A DNA stretch of 64,000 nucleotides. Origin: Loxodes magnus (Eukaryota; Ciliophora; Karyorelictea; Loxodida; Loxodidae). Numbering within the stretch: position 1 is the stretch's first letter; the number at the start of each line of letters is the position of its first letter. The notes under the pieces are model-generated. The model was not told the DNA's origin, did no database searches, and saw nothing but the letters and a program-made list of their open reading frames with translations. This document shows, piece after piece, positions 46,603-60,835 of the stretch. The translations under genes and the position numbers were made by a program. The stretch is taken from the NCBI GenBank assembly GCA_946699065.1, contig CAMPDV010000540.1, positions 124,001-188,000 of the forward strand, given 5' to 3'.

Positions 46603-49048
46603 TATAGATCGTACCTACTAAAAACGATTAATGAAATCGGATTAAGAAAGCACGTAACTTTAAAAAGCTTTACATCTAGCTTTACGACTGTAACCCATGT
46701 CGATTTCCCAGAATTTAACTGAAAATTTAGCAATTTGAATTGCAATCTTCAGCCATTATTTTATTTTGACAGTAGAGAATTCTAACCAATTTAAAGTATA
46801 AAACTATTAAAAATGTCAATTATTACTAGTATTGTCATCTATTTTTCTAGAAGCAAGACTAATTAAAAAGAAATAACTAACTTCAATCAACAAATTAGCA
46901 TCTTAAAATTTAGATAAAGGATAATAGGCTATAAAGTTCATTAAGCACTTAAATAGCAAATGAGATAGTAAAAATAACTAATTAATCTTATTTAAAATAA
47001 TTTATTGTCAGTATTCTTTAGATTAACCTTTAATGGAAATTTGGTGCTTTAATTCATTAGCATAACTTTTCATTATAATTTTAGCTATTTTTAATGATAG
47101 TGTCTTAAAGACTTAAAATTAAACTAAGGACTAGCTTTTAATTTTTGCTTTATATAAAGAAACTAACTAACTTCAAAAATGTTTCTATTATAAGTCTTAG
47201 ACTGAAAAAATTAACTATAGCAAACTGCCTTCAATTAATATACTTTTAAATAAAGGTTTTATATAAGTGCAGGGAGTATATCAAATATAAATAAAAGCTA
47301 AATAATTAAGATAAATTATTAAAATTTGCTTAATATCACAGCTTTCTTCTGAGGAAAGTTATAATTTAGAAAGATTTATTCGAGCTATAATTTTATAATC
47401 TTTTAGTATTTATTATCATTAATACCAAAAGAACCCTTTCCTCTATAATTATTTTTAAGTTTTTCTTTGCTTTATTGAATAAAACTTATTATATCCTTTA
47501 ATAGCAATCCATTTATTCTAATAGTTTATAAATTATTCTTCACTAATAAACCAAGACCTTTACATTTGAATTTTTTAATTCAGTATACAACTTTACGAAG
47601 TTATACCTCTCATAAAAACCCATTAAATCTTATCTATAATTATCATATTATATTTTATATTTATTCATTATGAAGTTTCTTTTGTTTGATTATAAAAATT
47701 TTCAGTCGCTTTAGCATTAATTTCTTTTGGTCTCACTTTTTATTTTAGATTCTAATATTTCTTTATTTCAATTATTTTTAGTTATAATTTTATTTATTTC
47801 ACTTTACTAAAATTCCCTCTAAACAAATAGTTCCTAAAATATATTTTTTAGTTTATTTGAATCAAAAAGTAATTTTGCTTCTATTCTTAATTTATAAAGG
47901 ATCTTATTTTATGATTTTCATTTAAGATTAATATTTTCCCTAATTTTAGTTAATTGAAGCTGATTGTTTTAATTATGCTAAAAATATTCTGTGAAATCTA
48001 AAGCAGTTTAAAGCAAGAGATTAGAAGGAGCTACTTACCAATTATCTCTTTAATGTTATATAATTTTTCTATTAAGTTAGCTTTAAATTTTGTCATAAGT
48101 CTCTTGAAATGCTATATTTAACTATTTGGAACTGTTTATTTCAATATTTGTATACATGCTTCTAAACTAGCAAACACTAGAATAATATCAGCATTCTTAT
48201 ACAAACTAGTTGATCATAATTTAAGTAAATTTTATTTTAACCTTTAGATATGAGATATTAGCCAAAATAGTAACTTGGATTTAGGCTCCATGTACCATCT
48301 CCTTTTGTGCCACATTTAATCATATATAATATAAAATAATTGCTTATTTAAGAAATCCTGATACCTAGTTATAATACTTATAGTCTATTTTGTTTCATTC
48401 AAAGTATTTAGATTAACTCTACTTTAGCAATCTCCCTATAGCTTATTTATCATCTTGCTTTTTATTAGTTTGATTCATATTTTAAAACTACATTAAGTGA
48501 GTCATTATTATGAACTATTTGCCTTATTTTTCCTCTTATATTTGCTTATTATTTTCTTTCTTTTTGTATACTTTTATTCCAATTTTTCATTTCTTTTAAT
48601 CTCTTTAAAAACTATTAAAAATATCAAAGTTTTATTAATTATTAGTTAATATCTAAACATAATCAAAATCTCTTACAGTATTCAAAATAGAAACGTATAA
48701 ACTAGCTTATGTCGTTTAGAATTAAAGGAGCTTATAAGCATGAATACTGATTTAAAACGGCAAATTTAGCCACAATTTAATTCGATGTGAAGTTTAGCGC
48801 TTTCAAGATCTATAAGTTTGAAATCTTCCTTCATTTTGAGCTTCTTTAGATCTTCAAGAAATTGGTTGGATAAGATATATCATAGTATAGAGAAATAGCC
48901 TACTTAAAGCTATTTTAGATTTAGTTCTTTAAGCTTATTTTAAAAGAGCAATTTCATATATCTTTTTAATTTCACTTATAAAGTGCTTTATAGCTTTTAG
49001 TCGCTTTTAAAGTAACGGTTATTAAAGAGCTTTAATAAATAATAAAAA
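46603..49048. promoter_or_regulatory. Divergent intergenic region between the NACHT-WD40 paralogues
   Basis: 2.4 kb of A/T-rich DNA between the two divergent starts. No gene recognised. It must hold both promoters if both genes are active, but no element stands out; the plus gene starts with the A-rich context AAAAAATG that ciliate starts often have. Confidence 0.4.
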
Positions 49049-52000
49049 ATGTCAACTGAGAATTAAAAGACAAATATCAAAATTTTCAGTTAAGTATAGC
49101 GATAAAAATGTTTTAGCTCAAACTCTTTAACTAACGTCTTTCCTAGAGTGCAAGAAATGCCATTGAGCTTCAAGAAATCTTCTTTATCGAACTCGATACG
49201 AAATAGGAGAGATTTAGTCTTAAGAAATGAGAATAACACTTGAGGTGATGCAAATTAGCTGGCTAATATCTAAATTCATAAAAAGGATGAAACTGATATC
49301 TGATTATTTAAATAGCTCGATGTATAGTAATCAGTTAACCTATCTTAAAAGCATTAATAAAAGGATAATAATTGAAACTTTGACGAAGTAAAGCTTTTTT
49401 AGATTCTAAAAGCCTAAAAAATTTATAATGGTAAACAAAAATTGATTAGCAAACCTTCTGTGTATTAAGGAAAATATGATTAAATGAAGTATGACCACAT
49501 AAAGTAATTATTCAAGTTAAACTAGGGCTTAAAAGGAGGAGGTTGTGGAAGTTCCAAATAGAATGTTACCAAGACTTCTCTAAAATAAATAGTCTTAAAA
49601 GAAAAATAAATTATTGGAAATTAAATAAAAATATAACCAGAAAAAAGTGTGCAAATTCAATCAAATTCAGAGTAAAAAATTTACTAAGAAGGATTAAAGC
49701 TATTGTAAGAGGGTTTAGATGATAAAACAATGGAAAAAGTACTGTAAGGTATCTAAATATTCTAATAAAATAAGTATGCTAATATTAATGATCCCCTGCA
49801 ACTTTGCAATCAGTTTGTCGACATCATATCAAACAAAGTAGTTGAAGATTGGTCTTAGCTCTTGAAAGAGCAAATAGTGAGATATCTACCCGAATTATTG
49901 GACATTTCATTGTAAAAGATTGAAGAATAGAAAAAAGCTATTAGTAATTAAACTAATAGTCATCTCATTCTTATAATTAAAAATTGCTTAAGCTTGATAA
50001 ATAAGGACAGAATAGGAGGACCAGAATTAGAATTCGCCCTAAATCGTAGCTTGATGATTTTGGAGAACTTACCAAATAAGCAAGATGCTGATTATTTTTA
50101 GGCCTTTTTCAAAATTATAAAAATTGCTTAGTAGATAGTTACTTTTTCGCTAGGAGTAAGTGATATTGATACTTAAGAAATAGCCTTTATTAAAAGCATT
50201 TTCCTTAATGGATAAGAGCAAGGCTTGTAGAAAGTGCACAAAAATATACATCTAAAACTTAGGTGCATAGAAGCTTTTGCCTTAGATTTATGCGTTAAAA
50301 ATTAGCCTTAAGATTACTTGTAGTTTTAAACTTTTATTGCAAAAGACTCTTTTGAAGTAAGGTTTAGAACTTGCTTTTTGCTTAAAAGCTTAGTAAAATA
50401 TTCAAGCACAAGCAATGAATTAAAAGAAAGCTCCTGTAAAATCTTAGAATAGCTATGTGAAGATAAAGATTGAAGAGTAAGGTACTACGCTTTAAAAAGC
50501 TTAATAGAGCTAAGTAATGATAATATCAATGAAGCTATAACGGTTAAAGATAATATCGTGGCTTAAAAAATGCGGAAGTTGAAATAGAACTTAAAAGAAA
50601 AGTAAGTTATAATTGAGCTATTAACCTAACCCAAAAATGCTATTTAATATAACTAAACTTTAGTATAAAACTGACTTGTACTTAAGGGGATTAAAAATGA
50701 AGTTTATCAAAATATGATTGATAATCTAAAAATGGAGATAGAAGAAAAATTAGAATTCTATATCAGTTTACTTTGTGCTCCTAACGAAAACTCTACTATT
50801 TAAAATAAACTTGAAGTTGAAATTCAAAGCTTTTTAGATAATTAATAGAAAGTAGGTCTATTGCTTCTTGGAAACTCAGGAGGAGGAAAGTCATTATTAA
50901 TGAAAAAGTTAGCTTTAGACTACCTAAATAAAAAGCATGAATATTTGCCAATATATGTATATCTCCCTACAGCTAAAGTATATGAGGATAATTTTGTGCA
51001 GCAAGTTTTAAGTGAATATGGTCTAGAATTAAACGAAAAATTAATGCTTAGCAAAATTTTATTCTTATTCGACGCGTACGATGAAATAGGACAATTTATA
51101 CCAATAATTAGAAATAGCTAGCTATAGTAAATTTTACCTTAGGCAAAATATATAATAGCATGCAGAATAAACTATGCTTTAAGAGTTTAAAATTGAAAGG
51201 AATATTTTTCGCCTTATAAAAATGAAGAAGCATAAGTACAGGAGTTAGATATATAATTCATTAAACCCTTTAATATCAATCAAATAGAAAGCTACATTTA
51301 GCTTGTTTTAAAGAAGCTAGGTTAAGTATAAAGTGAGTTATAAAAGGAAAACAAAAAGTAAAAAGTGTAAGAATAATAATGGAGTTCTGCCCAAGAAATA
51401 ATGGCTTATATAAAAAGAATCCCAGGATTATTATAGATGTTAAATAATCCCTTTTTACTATACGTCTGTTTTCAGGAGTAAGTATTAATAGAATACTTAA
51501 AAGAAAGAAATTATAAGTAAATAACTAAGTCGGATATATATCAAAAGTTTGTAGACAAATGAAATTAAAGAGCTTATCAAAAATTACAAGCTTAATATAA
51601 ATATGGATAAGAAATCGAAGAATATCATGAGATTTTTGAAGAAGTATAAATAAAAGCATCATGAGAATTGTTAAATGGCCAGATAATTTAGGAAAGACTT
51701 TTTAATACAAACGAAGAGTAGTTAAAATTAATATTTTAGAACTAAAATCATATAGGATGCTTACTCTAAATAAAAGAGCAAAATTAAAAAAAGAGATTTG
51801 AGTTTATACATTCCTCAATAAGAGATTTCTACGTGGCTAAGGATATTATAGACTTAGTACTAGAGTTTGAAAAGAAAAGAAATAATTTAGAAATTCACTA
51901 TATTAATAAATTTTTGATAAAGGACAATCAAGAGGTATAACAGTTTATAAAGGAGATAAATAATTCGGACAAAATATAGTAAAATCTATTGGAGATAGTT

Positions 52001-54169
52001 AAAGAGACAAGAGTAAATAAGAATTTATAAAGGGCTGGCTCTAACTGTATAACTATTTTGAATCAAATGGATTTTTAGTTTATGTAGGAGAGTCTTGATG
52101 GAGTATAAATTGCTGAGGCAGATTTGAGTGATTCAGTATTTGATGGATGTGATTTAAGCAATGCGAATTTGACAAAAGTGAACCTGAGTAGAGCATGGTT
52201 AAGAAATTGTAGTTTTAATGATGCCAAAATGAATTAAATTAATTTTGGATAAAACCCAACGATAACAGGTCATAGTAGTTATGTTACAGCAGTAGCAGTA
52301 ACTTCAGATAATAAATATATAATCTCAGGAAGTTGGGACCAAACTGTAAAAATCTGAGATATAGAGACAGAAAATCTTGTTAAATCATTGGAAGATCATA
52401 CTAATTTTGTTAATGCAGTAGCTGTTACTATGGATAATAAATATATTATATCGGGAAGTAATGACGATACAATCAAAATTTGGGAGTTTGAAACTGGAAA
52501 TCTTGCTAAAACTTTTGAAAGTGCTATGAATTCTGTAACATCAGTAGCAGTAACTTAGGACAATTAATATGTAGTGTCAGGTAGTGGTGACAAAACTTTA
52601 AAAGTTTGGGAGCTAGAGACAGGAAATCTTGTAAAGACTTTAAAAGGACATTCTGAAGCTATAACATCTTTAGTGATAACTTCTGATAATAATTATATAT
52701 TGTCAGGAAGTTTAGATAAAACAATAAAAATTTGAGATATGGAGATAGGAAATCTTGCAAAGACTTTGCTAGGTCATACTTATGCAGTAAGATCAGTAGC
52801 AATAACTAAGGATAACTAATATGTTATATCGGGAAGTGGTGATAATACTATAAAAATCTGAGAAATTTAAAATGGAGATCTTCTTAATACCCTAGAAGGT
52901 CATTAAAGTTCTGTTACATCTGTATCAATAACAAGTGATAATTAGTACATAGTATCAGGAAGTGCTGATACGAACATAATAATCTGAGAGTTTGAGACAG
53001 GAAATCTTATTAAGTTACTGAAAGGTCATAATGAACCTGTTAGAGCAGTGGCAATAACTCCTGATAATAAGTTTATTATATCAGGAAGCTATGATGAAAC
53101 TATAAGAATCTGAGATCTCGAAGCAGGAAGTGAGAGTAAGAATTATCAAGAGCATACGGATTCTGTTTCTTCAGTAGCTGTAAATGATTAAAATAATTAT
53201 ATAGTATCAGGAAGTAAAGACAAAACTATTAAGATCTGAGATTTAGAGAATGGAAATTATATAAAGTCATTTGAAAATCTTACTCTTTAAATTAATTCAG
53301 TGATTATTACTTCTGATAATAAGTACATAGTATCAGGAAATGGAGCTGAAAATATAGAATCTGGAGAAGAAACTATTAAAATCTGAGATATTGAGACAGG
53401 AAAACTTAGAAGTACATTAGATGGCCATACTAGGTCTGTTTTGTCATTGACTACAACTATGGATAATTAGTATATAATTTCAGGAAGTTGTGATAAAACT
53501 ATAAAAGTTTGGGAAATAACGACAGGAAATCTTCTAAAAACTTTGGAAGGCCATAAAGATAATGTTACATCAGTAGCGATATCTGTGAATATCTAGTATA
53601 TTGTTTCAGGAAGTCGTGATTTAACTATAAAAGTCTGAAAGATATAAACTGGAAATAATATTAAAACGCTAGAAGGTCATTCTGAAACTGTTAATTCGGT
53701 AGCAATTACAAATGATAATAAGTATATAATATCAGGAAGTGCTGATACAACTATAAAAATTTGAGATATGGAGATAGGAAATCTTTTTAAAACTTTGGAA
53801 GGTCATACTAATTCCATTAACTCTTTGGCAATAGCTAAGGATAATAAATACATAGTATCAGGAAGTAAAGATAAAACTATAAAAATTTGATAGATGGAGA
53901 CTGGAAAACTTATTAAGACTTTTGAAGGACATACGAATTCTGTTAGATCGATAGCAATAACTACGGACAATTCATATATAATATCGGGGAGTGAAGATAG
54001 AACTATAAAAATATGGGAAATGGAGGTAGAAAATGAGGCAATTAATGGAAGGTTAAAAAGGATAATAGGCAGGAATGGATTGATAATACATGCATGTTCG
54101 TTTGAAAGAGCAAAGTTGGAGAAGAAAAATCTGAGGATTACTCAAGATAAATATGTTTCATTAAGTTGA
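49049..54169 (+). CDS. NACHT-pentapeptide-WD40 receptor-like protein (plus paralogue)
   Basis: ATG 49049-49051 to TGA 54167-54169, 1707 codons with no break. Residues about 470-490 are HEAT-like ([20 protein letters not shown]). Walker A GNSGGGKS is near residue 608 and Walker [13 protein letters not shown] near 671, defining a NACHT domain. [19 protein letters not shown] marks the end of the helical part. Residues about 1015-1065 carry pentapeptide-like [18 protein letters not shown]. Fourteen WD40 units fill residues 1070-1660 ([24 protein letters not shown]), most tryptophans of KIW being TGA. The tail is [22 protein letters not shown]40 proteins act as ligand-gated oligomerising switches in immunity or allorecognition in fungi and animals; the role here is inferred. 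Intronless. Confidence 0.92.
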
Positions 54170-55480
54170 TAAATAATATGAAATTTAGTAATTAATCTAA
54201 AATTAAAAAGATAACATTAAAAGGTTTCAATGCTTCGAAATATAGGAATATATTTGTAAATCTAAAGCCTAGGCCATATCTATTAAATATAAGACCTTTA
54301 AAATACCTAGCAACAATTTCTCTTCAATAATGCAGATTATCTTATATTTTTTATTTTATGTCCTGTGTCTTGTTTTATGATATTCATTTGATTATTTTGA
54401 TGCTAATAATAAATACTTCTTTAAACATATTAAGGTATTTCTTCTGCGCTTGATATGAATTGATGAATTTATCAAGTTTAGAATTTAGATTTGTTTAGAA
54501 ATTCAGGCTTATAGAACTTTAGCCATGAAAACTAATATCTTTTTCTCTTTCCTTTTAAGACTATGACTTTTAAATGATATTTATACTTTAAAATACGGCC
54601 TTTCTTATTATAACTTTAGCCATAAATGTAAGCATAACTATAACTAATGATAAAATGGTTTCTAATGATATAGTTTGAAAAATTATAAGAAATACTCTCC
54701 GTTTTATAAATAGTCTAGTCTATTAAGTATAATGATTATTATGCTTGGAAAAGATAACTTCACTAAACATTTTTTATAACTTTATTAGTGAAAATTCTTT
54801 TTCAGTAATCAGAAGCTTGTTCATCAATATTTCTTATGTATGCTTATATTTAAATAATAATAAGAAATTAAAATCTGTGATAATGAGATATTTCAACCTC
54901 TTTCCCATTAAATTCCGGATATATCTGAAAGTTCAAAAAAATTCATAAGGTTTTTAAATTTCATTCTTTCCGACAGTATTGTTAGGTTTTCATTTTATAA
55001 ATTAGTCCTTTATCATTACAATATAGCTTTATCTTCATGTTTTCATTAGGTATTTTATTTTCTTTTGATGTTGTATCTTTTCATTTTTTCAGTAATTTTC
55101 ACCAAAATCTCAGAACCAGTTTCAGCGATTATAGAGATAATTTTGTATTTCTCAAAAATAACTTCTCTTTTTTTTGTTTTTGTCTCCTAATCTTCAAGTT
55201 TTTGATTTGCATATATCCTCATTTATATTTTTTAATTTGACTGATTCTATAATGTAAAAAGTAAAAACTAATAATGAAAGTTAAAATTAATATTAATGAC
55301 TTTTACTAGTCAAAAATATTAATATGAAGGTAAGAAATTATAAAGTATTAATCAATTATCTAAGGATAGTTAAAATGCTTATTTAAATAACCAATAATAA
55401 TCTAAATAGATATATAAAAAAAGTCAACTTAACTTATCAAAGTGATGATTAGTTATTCTGATATTAAATATTGGTTTAGA
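54170..55480. other. No recognisable domain
   Basis: T-rich plus strand. The minus strand at 54900-55250 gives tryptophan-rich, partly hydrophobic readings (MKFKNLMNFFELSDISGIQW) that could belong to an unidentified minus-strand gene, but frames are not resolved. Confidence 0.35.
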
Positions 55481-55488
55481 TATAATGA

Positions 55489-55887
55489 AGGAACATTTAT
55501 GAATATCTCTCTTGTGATAATTCTTGGAATTTAAAGAAATTACAGTATCTAGAAAGAATTGAATGACTATAAATTCTTTACTATGAGTTTTAGATATGTA
55601 AATAAATCAGCCTATTCATAAGCAGATTTAAATTATCTTATTTAGATTTTGGTTTAAAGATTTACGTATGCGTCATATCTAAACCTTTAATAGTAAAACT
55701 TCATAATAATGATCGAAAAAGGGTTGGAGTCAATTTTGAATTGTTTCATAATACTCTATCCTTAGAGAAGTCTCGTTGGATTAACGATCTTGAAGAGATC
55801 GCATCTGAAAGATTATCCGATCTTCCTAGAGACTGTAAATCTAGATTATGGAGTATGCATTAATTAATTATCGTAGTAACTGCTTGA
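55489..55887 (+). CDS. Probable gene of unknown function
   Basis: A plus-strand frame ends at TGA 55885-55887 after about 130 codons. The C-terminal part is the most convincing: NDRKRVGVNFELFHNTLSLE, then SRWINDLEEIASERLSDLPR. The N-terminal part reads RNIYEYLSCDNSWNLKKLQY. Start not identified; a TGA lies in frame at 55486-55488 and could be upstream stop or tryptophan. No domain recognised. Confidence 0.45.
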
Positions 55888-56825
55888 ATGATTCTTTTTT
55901 AGATTTCTTCCTAAATGATATAATGGAAGAAATCATATTAATGTTAGAAGTATCTTAAACAGAGTAACCTTTAATAAAACAATAAAGCAACTACTTATAA
56001 ACTTAGAACTGCTTAGTTAATACTTATAAGTGTTAATTTCTATTCAATCTAGATATAATTTATATATAATTAAGTTATTTTGCTACTACCTAAACTTATT
56101 TTCGTTACAAATTCTAATCTCCTTTGTAGTTAAATCAAATTTATTTGCATATTTGTTATATGCATATTTCCTAAAGTAACCATGATAATGGTATTTATTA
56201 GTATCAATTTTTAAAAAGAAGCTAACTAAATTCCCACTTTCTTAAAAGTTGTTATATTCATAAAGAATATCAGTTATAATAAATAGATATTCGCATATTA
56301 AATAACTATGTTGACTTAAAGAAAAGATCAGAATAGAAATAATAAGTCCAAGTACAAAGTATTTAGGCCTTTTATATTAATATCTACAACCAAATGCTGG
56401 CATTAACTAATAATTTCTAACTAAGATTCCTTTTTTCTTAATTTCGCTCTTACGAATCAAATTTTATCTTCAACTGATTTTAAAGATTTTAGTTTAAATC
56501 TAATTTTAATAGCAGTTTTTAAAGTGACGCTTATACAGGCTTATTTAATTTATTCCTGATATTAAAAAGAAAGTTATAATTATATTAATTTTGAATTAAA
56601 GGAACTTTTAGTTAGATGATATTAGAACACTTCTAAGTATAAATTTAAGCTAGATGTTTAAATTTGTTTAATCAGTAAATTTAAAGGATCTTAAGTGAAA
56701 TTTTAGGTCTTTAGAAAATAAAGGAATTTAGTACTTAAGAACTAAAATATATTACGATACTTCTATCATGAGAAAGAGTCTTTTATTATTAAGCGAAATA
56801 CGAATATATCTATTGAAAATTGATT

Positions 56826-57200
56826 ATGAGAAATGGAAAAGTGAGCTTACTAAAAGAGGTTTCATTCATGAGGAGCTAAAATTCGGTTATACAAGTAATA
56901 TATAAAAATGAAATCCGAGATACTATAAAAAGCTAATTTTTTATGCTAGATGAGGAAAAAGGATTTCACATTAAAGATTTTTCTTTTCTTGATTAAAATG
57001 ACAGTTATTCAGCAACTTTAAGTGCTAGAATCAAGCAAAAACTGTTACAATATAAGCAAGCAGATCCTCTTAGAAAAGACTTCATAAAAAGACGCAATAC
57101 CTCTTATCATTTAGCCGGTTTTTAAAGCACTTCTGAAAACATCCAAGTTACGCTAAAATTTATAAATCTATAATGCCAATTAAGAAAATTTAGTCACTGA
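56826..57200 (+). CDS. Small protein, 124 residues, unknown function
   Basis: ATG 56826-56828 to TGA 57198-57200, no internal TGA. The product is charged and soluble: MRNGKVSLLKEVSFMRSQ at the start, MLDEEKGFHIKDFSFLDQND in the middle, KQADPLRKDFIKRRNTSYHL later. Composition is much more protein-like than the competing plus frame. It could be the last exon of a longer gene, since the competing frame upstream is also open. No domain recognised. Confidence 0.45.
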
Positions 57201-57204
57201 ATAA

Positions 57205-59730
57205 ATTATTAAGTTTCTTCCTCTGGCAATACATTTATTCTTTTATCTTTAGATATGTTAATTTTTATCTCTTTTAATAAAGCTATTTGCTATCTACTTT
57301 TTCAACGCTGCTTTCTGCCAAAATACAACGTCTAATCCTATCTAGATGCTAACTATCTTAAATTAAATATGCTTAGAATTACAAAATCTACTTTAAAAAA
57401 GTTAATTCTATTTCTTATTTGCATTTCCTTCATTTTATAATTATGCTTATTTTTCTTGCTCTAATAAGATACATTCTATTATTTTTATTACTATCTGAGA
57501 ATTTTATTATTAGGCTTAAAAAATTTCTACATGGCTATTTCCTTTTAATCATTGTAAAATTTTTAAGAATTATTTCATTTTATCCTAGTTAAGTTATTTA
57601 GAAACAGAGCACTATAATAATATTTAAATGACTAGTAAAATATTAAACTTGCAAGTGATTTATATCAATATTATTAACTAATAAAGTCTAAAAGCATGCA
57701 AGACCAAAAGGTTAAAATACTAATTATGCTTATTAAGGAAATTTGGTTTCTACTATTCCTTTTCCTTTCTTATTTTAGTTTAACTAAAAGGGAGTTTGAT
57801 TTAATTCTTCTATTTGCTTAATCTCTAACTTTTGAATTGTAATATGTTCCTTTATTTCTTTACTTTGTTTATTAAAAGAGAATGATCCTTTCTATTCCTT
57901 GTACAGAATATTAGACTATATTTAACTTTTTAATTAGATACTCAAAAAAAGGATATTTCGATGTGTTTGATTTCCCTGGAATATTTATGGTTTCTAGAAG
58001 TAACTTATAAACTCCCGTCTAATGCTTTATTAGAGCTTTTAATTATCCACGTTTAGTCTTTTAAATTCCATAATTAGCCAATAAATCTGACAATCTAAGA
58101 AATCCTCAATTCTCATTCTACTTTCAATCTTAATAAAATTAACTTTCCTTATATCTTTAAATCTAGCTGAATAGATATTTATTATATAATGCTAATTTAA
58201 AAGATTTGATATACTTATTAACTTTAACTAATTTATAAGGAAACTAATATCAAATAAGTGTCTTAGTTTTAGTAAAAGCTATTAAAAGTAGGGTTTAGTA
58301 AAGATAGTAAAGTGTCTATATTATTGTGATTAATAGTAGTGTTTAATTATATATTTGAAATGTCTTTTGCTATATTAAGGAGTCTTATCTCTACTATGAT
58401 ATCTATTTATATCTAGTGCTTTTGCTCTAAATATTATTATTTTTATTATTAATCTTTCTTAGCTTTATTATCCTCTCTAAACCTATTTTTTACTTAGACT
58501 ACCTAAACTAAAGCAAATTATAATCTTAAAGAATCTCCAAAATCTCATTACTCTTGCTTAAGCCTTCTCTATAGTAACTTCTAACAAATACTCTTTAAAA
58601 CTTAGCAATTTTGGACTAAACTTAATCTAGAGTTTGAAGGAAAAAATTTAAAGTTTTCTTCTTATTTTTAACTTTCGTTATTATCTATCCAAGAAAGGCA
58701 AAAAATTATTGGATAAATAGGCGGAATCTAGAACAGCTTAAATTTGAGCCAAACTTTAGCAAGACAGCACCTAAATCTATTATACTCTAAGATATTGAGA
58801 AAATTTGTTTTACAAGAAGCTTTATTTAATATAAGAGCAGCTAGCATCTATAAAAGGATAGAGATCTAAGAGAGGAAATAAATATTTAAGCTAAGTAGTT
58901 TTAACCATACTTTAACTGGAAGATATAATTAGATATATCTATAATAAGAAGATAAGCTTAAAAGCATAGCTGAAAGTAAAAAAATTAATTGCTATTTAAT
59001 CTAATCTTAAAGAGACGTACTTAATAAAGAGAATTACAACTAAAGAAATTTTATTTAGGACATCTTCTATAGTTATACAAGAGTAAGCACCAGGCTTTAT
59101 ATATAATTAATAAGAAAAATTAAGATATAAGTCATATAAATAAATTATATAGTAAGTACTAAGTTTAGCACAACATAATTCCCGCCTAATTTAAATCTTT
59201 AAAATTGAGCTAATATAGTTAATAAGCATCTCTATTAAGTTAATTATTAATCCTTCTTATAATGTTAATTATTCTAATCTTAATGAAAGCATTTCTAGTA
59301 TATTTATAAACTCAAAAGCTAATAAGGATAATTATAATATCTAAATGGCTATTATTAGCTTAATTATTAATAAGTAGCTTATAGTGTCTTAGAGTATTTA
59401 AAGCTTCTTAATTAATTTTATAATAAGTTTGCTATTTCTATCTTATGCATCCTTAATAGTTAATTAGCTAGCTTCTACTCATTTTAAATTAAATCGTTTC
59501 TCTTTTCACTTAATTACTTAATAATAAGCAAAGGATTATTTTCTCTAAGCTGCTTGTCAAAATTTTATAGATGTGATGTAGCTATCTTAGTTATGGCTTA
59601 ACTGAGTCAGTTAGAAATTGACTATATATGATCAATGTAAAAATATCAGAATAATAATCAGAATGTAGACTAAAGCTATACCAAAATTTAAGAAGTATGT
59701 AATTAGCTAATTTTTAAAGAGAGAAGGCAA
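57205..59730. other. No recognisable gene
   Basis: A/T-rich, alternately T-rich (57200-58640) and A-rich (58640-59150). No motif, RNA gene or repeat recognised. Confidence 0.45.
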
Positions 59731-59732
59731 AT

Positions 59733-60835
59733 ATGAGAGATTATAAGAACCGCTAAGAACAGTATTTGAATTAATTAGGAATTATTAAAAGATTTTCTTA
59801 GCCTAATAAAGGCTTATCCCTAAATAAAAATTTGCTTTAAGCCAGAAGGAAAATAGAAACAATCTCAAAATAAAAGTCGAAACTAGATAAAATAAAGGGA
59901 GATAAGTATTACATTTTAAATAAAAAATTACTTTAGAATGAGGAAACCTAGGAGTGATTTAATAAATCAGGAAAACCTTTTCAAGAGTTAATTAAGATAA
60001 AGCATAGCCTTCTAAAGTTTAGGATTTAGACTTATTAAAATGGTTTAATAAAACCTTAAATAGACACTTAAGATCACATTCAAGCAATCTAACCGATTTA
60101 GAGAAAATTTTAAAATATTCAATAGAATAATAAATAACTAAACTACTTGGTTATCAGGATATTTAAGTAAGGGAATAATCAGACAGTAATTTTTAGAATT
60201 CAAGATTGGAAAATTGTGAAAAAATCTTATATTAGGTAGTGCAATCGAATAAAACGGACTAAGTAACATTTATTTCACGCTCTCCAGGATAATAAAATCC
60301 TTAGAAGAAACTTTGAGCTTGTCTCCAATAAAATACTTTTAAACCATAATTTAATGATTCTGATTCTATGGATTTTTAGAGTAAATGAAAGTCATTTATA
60401 TATATAGAAAATAGTGGGATTGAGTAAGTTTATTTGAAGTAATTAGAATAAGATAATTAAGGAACAACTTCCATAGGTATACTAAGAAATAAGCCAGTTC
60501 AATTAAGTTAATGTAGTAGACTAAAGAAAAAACTAAAGTAGGAGTTTTAATGTCTTATTAAATGTAAGCTAAAGTGAATGAGCAGACTAGTAAATAAAAA
60601 TAAAGACAGTTTTTATGCTTATACCATAACTAATACGTTTATAAGATTTTTTTTGCAAACTGAAGAAAATTAAAAACTTAAAATAGATAAAAAAATAAAA
60701 GAAAGAAGCTCTTAGTAGTTATTATCAGATACGAACTATCGAGTTTCAAGATAATAAAAAATAATAATTTAAATTAGTAAATGTAAGGATACTAAACATT
60801 TTAGATTTATCAGGTAGAAATAATAAAATTAGTGA
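59733..60835 (+). CDS. Probable gene of unknown function, one frame change
   Basis: Starts at ATG 59733-59735 (MRDYKNRQEQYLNQLGII) and ends at TGA 60833-60835. The product is hydrophilic, basic and S/Q/N-rich (SHSSNLTDLEKILKYSIEQQ, YQVVQSNKTDQVTFISRS). The total length is not a multiple of three. The frame changes by one base near 59970-59980 at GGAAAACC, so a tiny intron or a missing base is needed to join the two parts. No domain recognised. Confidence 0.42.
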
